From Haloplasma contractile (GTDB lineage Bacteria > Bacillota_I > Bacilli_A > Haloplasmatales > Haloplasmataceae), in NCBI GenBank assembly GCA_016841945.1, contig JAENYC010000021.1, forward strand, positions 1 to 64,000: a DNA stretch of 64,000 nucleotides, written 5' to 3'. Below, in pieces: positions 60,847-64,000 of this stretch. The position numbers and the translations under genes are program-made. How positions within the stretch are numbered: position 1 is the first letter of the stretch; the number at the start of each line of letters is the position of its first letter. The notes under the pieces were generated by a model. That model saw nothing but the letters and a program-made list of their open reading frames with translations. It did no database searches and was not told the origin of the DNA.

Positions 60847-61377
60847 ATGGATGTCCCAAAGGTAGGCGATGTCGTTCAAATCCATAGTTATAAACATAAT
60901 GGAAAAATACATCGTGCTTGGAAAGAAGCGGTGGTTATCGATTATTCAAGTGACTATTTAATTGCCGCAAATAATCGCACAAAGGTGACTGAATCTGATG
61001 GAAGAAACTGGGTTACTAGAGAACCTGCAATATGTTACTTCTTCAAAGATCATTGGTTTAATGTGATAGGGATGTTAAGAAATGATGGTATTTACTATTA
61101 TTGTAATATATGCTCTCCCTATCTATATGAAGAAGGTGCGATTAAATACGTTGATTATGACTTAGATGTAAAGGTATATCCTAATTATAATTTTAGAATT
61201 TTAGATAGGGATGAATACGATAAGCATCGAAGGAAGATGAAATATCCTTCTAAAATTGAAAATATAATTGCGAGTGAATTAAAAGTTTTACTAGAGTTTA
61301 TTAAAAATCACGAAGGACCCTTTGCACCAGGATTTGTAAAACACTGGTATCGTCATTATGTAAAAGAAATAGATTAA
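60847..61377 (+). CDS. DUF402 nucleotide phosphatase-like protein (Ntdp/YgaC family)
   Basis: 176 residues. GDVVQIHSYKHNGKIHRAWK, REPAICYFFKDHWFNVIGML and YEEGAIKYVDYDLDVKVYPN are DUF402 motifs. The Asp residues in YVDYDLDVKV are metal-binding in related nucleoside tri/diphosphate phosphatases. The length matches Staphylococcus and Bacillus homologues. A weak AAGAAGTGAT precedes the ATG; 20 bases before an esterase gene. Confidence 0.9.
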   Translation: MDVPKVGDVVQIHSYKHNGKIHRAWKEAVVIDYSSDYLIAANNRTKVTESDGRNWVTREPAICYFFKDHWFNVIGMLRNDGIYYYCNICSPYLYEEGAIKYVDYDLDVKVYPNYNFRILDRDEYDKHRRKMKYPSKIENIIASELKVLLEFIKNHEGPFAPGFVKHWYRHYVKEID

Positions 61378-61397
61378 AAGAGGAGAAGGTTGATGAG

Positions 61398-62138
61398 ATG
61401 CAAATTTATCAAGAATTGAAAACAGATAATGGAACATTACGTGGTTATTTACATCAACCAGATGTGAATAAAAAAGTTCCAATCGTCGTGATGTATCATG
61501 GTTTTACTGGACATAAAGGTGAAAACAATTTTTTATTTACGCAGTTTTCTAGATATTTATGTCAACACGATATAGCAAGCATTCGCTTTGATTTTTTAGG
61601 TAGTGGAGAAAGTGATCAAGAATTTTCATATATGACCTTTTCAAAAGAAGTAGATGAAGCTAAATTGATACTAGATTATGCCAAAAATCTTCCTTTTGTC
61701 AGTCAGGTCATTGTAATGGGTTTAAGCATGGGAGGTGCTATCGCAACGCAAATCGCGAAGGATAAAACAAATGAAATTGATAAATTGATTCTATGGGCGC
61801 CTGCTGGAATCATGAAGGAAATTGTAGAAGAAAGAGGTAGTCAAATACCTTCTATTGATCAAGGTTATGTTGATTTAGGAGGACTAGAATTAAGTCCGCT
61901 ATTCGCAAAAGATTTATTACAACTAGATTTATGGAAAGATATAGAAAAATTTAGAAAACCAGTATCCATTCATCATGGAACAAATGATAATGCGATACCA
62001 ATTTCAGTCAGTGAGAAATATCATATGATTTATTCAAATAGTCAGTTTATGGTATATCAGGATACTGACCATACTTTTACCAATGTTAAAATAAGAAAAG
62101 AATTATTTAATAATAATCTACAATTTATAATAGAATGA
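61398..62138 (+). CDS. Alpha/beta hydrolase (esterase)
   Basis: 246 residues. VVMYHGFTGHKGE is the oxyanion loop, VMGLSMGGAIAT holds the nucleophile Ser (about residue 108), HHGTNDNAIPISVS the Asp, and DTDHTF the His. The pattern fits serine aminopeptidase-like/feruloyl-esterase-like cytosolic esterases of Firmicutes. GAGGAGAAGG precedes the start. Confidence 0.9.
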   Translation: MQIYQELKTDNGTLRGYLHQPDVNKKVPIVVMYHGFTGHKGENNFLFTQFSRYLCQHDIASIRFDFLGSGESDQEFSYMTFSKEVDEAKLILDYAKNLPFVSQVIVMGLSMGGAIATQIAKDKTNEIDKLILWAPAGIMKEIVEERGSQIPSIDQGYVDLGGLELSPLFAKDLLQLDLWKDIEKFRKPVSIHHGTNDNAIPISVSEKYHMIYSNSQFMVYQDTDHTFTNVKIRKELFNNNLQFIIE

Positions 62139-62139
62139 G

Positions 62140-62178
62140 TTGTAAACGCTTTACAAAAATATATAACTTGTGTATAAT
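62140..62178 (+). promoter_or_regulatory. Promoter with palindromic operator, YerC-like gene
   Basis: TTTACA (62150-62155), 17 bp, TATAAT (62173-62178). A perfect palindrome TTGTAAA-CGC-TTTACAA at 62140-62156 covers the -35. It resembles a catabolite-repression (cre) box but has a three-base centre instead of the usual two. Confidence 0.6.
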
Positions 62179-62216
62179 TATAAGATAAATAACTCACACG
62201 AAATGGGGTAGATAGC

Positions 62217-62516
62217 ATGAAGAATATACCTGAAAAACATTTAGAGACTCTTTGTAATATTTTCCATGTTTTTGATAATAAAAATGACATTGAAGAGTTA
62301 CTATTAGACGTATGTACAAGAAAAGAATTAGAAGCTATTTATCAACGGTTTAGAGTTGCCCAAATGCTTAAAAGTGGATTATCATTTACCCAGATTGAAG
62401 AAAGAACAGGAATTAGTTCTACGACGATTACCCGTGTGAGTAAATGTCTTAAAAATGGGCAAGGTTATAATAAACTATTTGATAAGTATAACCTTTCTAT
62501 TTGTATGGATGACTAA
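62217..62516 (+). CDS. TrpR-like regulator, YerC/YecD family
   Basis: 99 residues. LLLDVCTRKELEAIYQRFRV, AQMLKSGLSFTQIEERTGIS and STTITRVSKCLKNGQGY match the TrpR-like HTH of YerC proteins. It probably binds DNA as a dimer; the co-ligand is unknown. Own promoter and terminator, so monocistronic. The palindrome over its -35 may be its own operator. Confidence 0.9.
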   Translation: MKNIPEKHLETLCNIFHVFDNKNDIEELLLDVCTRKELEAIYQRFRVAQMLKSGLSFTQIEERTGISSTTITRVSKCLKNGQGYNKLFDKYNLSICMDD

Positions 62517-62539
62517 CGACCTTTTTTGGTCGTTTTTTG
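62515..62539 (+). terminator. Terminator
   Basis: AACGACC/GGTCGTT stem, loop of six T, and a trailing T-run. Confidence 0.88.
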
Positions 62540-62587
62540 CTTTTCATTTTCTAAAACTAATGTTAAAATATTGTTAAGGTGAATACA

Positions 62588-63604
62588 GTGAAAAAAAATG
62601 ACATCAAAAAAACTATAGAAAATAAATATCCATGTAAAGTAGGATTTGTTAAAGCAAGAATATTTAATGAATTGCAAGAAAATTTAGAAAAATATAAAAA
62701 AATTAATCATGATTTACAAATATTGGAAAACACTATAGATAATAGAATCAACCCATATTTAATTTATAAAGATGTGAAGACAATCATTGTGATAATATTT
62801 CCATATGAAACAAATGACCGAAAAATTGAAAATAGCAGTCATGTTGTATCTAGAAGTTCATGGGGAGTTGATTATCACCTTGTGATTAAGGAAAAATTAA
62901 ATGAAATTAAACAATATTTAAAAACAACATACAATAGAGAATCTATTGTATTAACAGATAATCATCCCTTACATGAAAGGCATTTAGCTTATTTAGCAGG
63001 ATTGGGCAATTATGGTAAGAATACGCTATTGATTCATCCTTTATATGGGTCTTTCTTCTTTATCGGTTTAATTCTAACCGATTTAGAATTAGAAGATAGT
63101 GAATATGATAAACCAAAACTCCTTGATATCTGCAAGAATTGCAATCGTTGTATTAAAGCATGTCCGACAGAAGCTATTAGTGAAAATGGATTTATTAATG
63201 TTAACCGTTGTATGTCTTATTTAACCCAAAGTAAAAAGGAGATACCAGAAGAATACTTGAGTAAGTTTACTAAGTTTACATTTGGTTGTGATTTTTGCCA
63301 ACTTGCTTGCGTATATAATAGTAACGTTGATGTTCCAATTTTAGAAGAATTTAAACCAATTGGAAAAGAAATCATTCATGTAAAAGATTTAAAAAATCTA
63401 TCAAATAAATCTTTTAAAGAAGAATATCAAACCTTATCAGCAAGTTTTCGTGGAAAAAATGTCTTATTAAGAAATGCATTATTAGTATCAGCTAATCAGG
63501 GCAATGAAGATGATTTAAATGATATTGATAATATTAAACATCATGATATTAAGTATTTAAAACAAGCCATCCATTACGCTAAAAACAACAAAGGAGAAAA
63601 ATAA
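62588..63604 (+). CDS. queG: Epoxyqueuosine reductase
   Basis: 338 residues. DICKNCNRCIKACPTEAI and FGCDFCQLACVYN provide the two [4Fe-4S] clusters. YLAGLGNYGKNTLLIHP is the cobalamin-binding region conserved in QueG, and VSRSSWGVDYH lies in the N-terminal domain. It performs the last step in making queuosine at wobble position 34 of certain tRNAs. A GTG start at 62588 has AAGGTGA upstream; a GTG at 62579 lies inside it. Only one base separates it from the trmL start, so they are co-transcribed. Confidence 0.93.
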   Translation: MKKNDIKKTIENKYPCKVGFVKARIFNELQENLEKYKKINHDLQILENTIDNRINPYLIYKDVKTIIVIIFPYETNDRKIENSSHVVSRSSWGVDYHLVIKEKLNEIKQYLKTTYNRESIVLTDNHPLHERHLAYLAGLGNYGKNTLLIHPLYGSFFFIGLILTDLELEDSEYDKPKLLDICKNCNRCIKACPTEAISENGFINVNRCMSYLTQSKKEIPEEYLSKFTKFTFGCDFCQLACVYNSNVDVPILEEFKPIGKEIIHVKDLKNLSNKSFKEEYQTLSASFRGKNVLLRNALLVSANQGNEDDLNDIDNIKHHDIKYLKQAIHYAKNNKGEK

Positions 63605-63605
63605 T

Positions 63606-64000
63606 ATGTCTGTTCATGTTGTGTTATATCGACCTGAGATTCCACAAAATACAGGTAATATCATGAGAACTTGTGCTGCAACGAATGCAAAACTTCATTT
63701 AATAGAACCTTTAGGATTTCGTATAAATGATAAATATTTGAAAAGATCTTCAGCAAATAATGTTGAAAAAGTTGATTTCAATTTATATTTAGATTGGGAA
63801 GAATTTGAAGAAAAGAATAAGGGAGAGTATGTATTCTTAACGCGATATGGAAAAAAACCACCTAGTGAACACAACTATAAAGATACAAATAAAGAGATAT
63901 ATTTAATATTTGGGCGTGAATCAACTGGCATCCCAAAAGAAATATTGAAAAATCATATAGAAAATTGCTATCGATTGCCAATGGTTGAAAATGTTCGTTC
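63606..64000 (+). CDS. trmL: tRNA (cytidine/uridine-34-2'-O)-methyltransferase, cut by window end
   Basis: The first 131 residues are present. VLYRPEIPQNTGNIMRTCAA is SPOUT motif 1, FGRESTGIPKEIL motif 2, and CYRLPMVENVRS opens motif 3 (the window ends there). TrmL methylates the 2'-O of nucleotide 34 in tRNA-Leu. It lies next to queG, which also acts on position 34 of tRNAs. AAAGGAGAAAAATA precedes the ATG. Confidence 0.92.
   Translation, partial: MSVHVVLYRPEIPQNTGNIMRTCAATNAKLHLIEPLGFRINDKYLKRSSANNVEKVDFNLYLDWEEFEEKNKGEYVFLTRYGKKPPSEHNYKDTNKEIYLIFGRESTGIPKEILKNHIENCYRLPMVENVR

Noticed and set aside
62140-62156. Firm call of a CcpA cre box
   Set aside because: The palindrome has an odd three-base centre and one extra base compared with the usual 14-bp cre core, so only a generic operator is claimed.
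1-64000. CRISPR array, insertion sequence, integrase or phage genes
   Set aside because: No direct-repeat array, transposase or recombinase motif was found. The repeats present are protein-coding (LRR, RCC1, ankyrin, bactofilin).

Overview
The window looks like chromosomal DNA from a low-GC member of the Bacillota. The sequence is strongly AT-rich, Shine-Dalgarno sites are purine-rich, and rho-independent terminators are abundant. UGA acts as a normal stop at many gene ends, so this is not a UGA=Trp mollicute. Several families are typical of Bacilli-like or deep 'Haloplasma/Izemoplasma/Turicibacter-like' lineages: CotF-type coat proteins, a YtrA-type GntR-ABC operon, a PadR-HAAS pair, a YoaS/YozG-like pair and a YerC/TrpR regulator. 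Placement inside Bacillota is inference only. Two tRNA genes (Leu-CAA, Arg-CCG) are present. I see no rRNA, CRISPR array, transposase, integrase or phage gene.

Layout. (1) 1-4.8 kb, minus strand: a tandem pair of short M1-like metallopeptidases, a DUF3137 membrane protein and a DUF438-hemerythrin-PAS protein. (2) 4.8-13.1 kb: a double-Nudix/methyltransferase pair, a collapsed GNAT gene, a YdeI-like protein, a YcaQ/AlkX-like glycosylase, a tightly coupled three-gene operon (Zn-HTH-DUF2087, DUF2087-GNAT, DUF2161 nuclease-like) with an operator inside its promoter, a DegV protein, and an HExxH protein interrupted by an in-frame UGA. (3) 13.1-16.7 kb, minus: an orphan DppB/OppB-type permease, a degenerated stretch, and selD-mnmH for tRNA selenouridine. 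(4) 16.8-34.5 kb, almost all plus: a dense accessory region of detoxification, resistance and regulation genes. It holds a CPBP protease, GNATs, three methyltransferases including an AviRa-like 23S rRNA methyltransferase, a cytidine-deaminase-like protein, an MBL hydrolase, MerR, GntR-ABC, Nudix, PadR-HAAS-HD, PadR-flavodoxins, a class C-type serine hydrolase, a decayed esterase and DUF2975-HTH. (5) 34.5-40.2 kb, minus: DUF134 and NifX-like proteins, a broken serine hydrolase, an RCC1-repeat lipoprotein, a sirtuin and a bactofilin. (6) 40.4-44.3 kb, plus: a short-chain reductase, a serine-palmitoyltransferase-like enzyme and an MBL hydrolase in one operon (a candidate sphingoid-base pathway), then DUF362. 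(7) 44.4-53.4 kb: a 1244-residue LRR/PPC lipoprotein, an ankyrin protein coupled to a flavoprotein, a TPR protein and a possible small minus-strand transcript. (8) 53.4-64 kb: housekeeping and small genes, namely tRNAs, DUF421, a radical SAM protein, PEP carboxylase, a TtcA-like enzyme, two CotF proteins, an ArsC/Spx-like protein, DUF402, an esterase, YerC, QueG, and TrmL cut by the window end.

How it fits together. RNA modification recurs (mnmH/selD, TtcA-like, QueG, TrmL, AviRa-like). Several small self-regulated operons carry palindromes at or just after the -10 box (DUF2087 regulator, GntR, PadR, bactofilin, YerC). Four genes are visibly broken (GNAT, HExxH protein, esterase, serine hydrolase) and one intergenic stretch looks like gene debris, so the accessory parts are still being gained and lost. 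All assignments come from reading the sequence by eye; no database search was possible.
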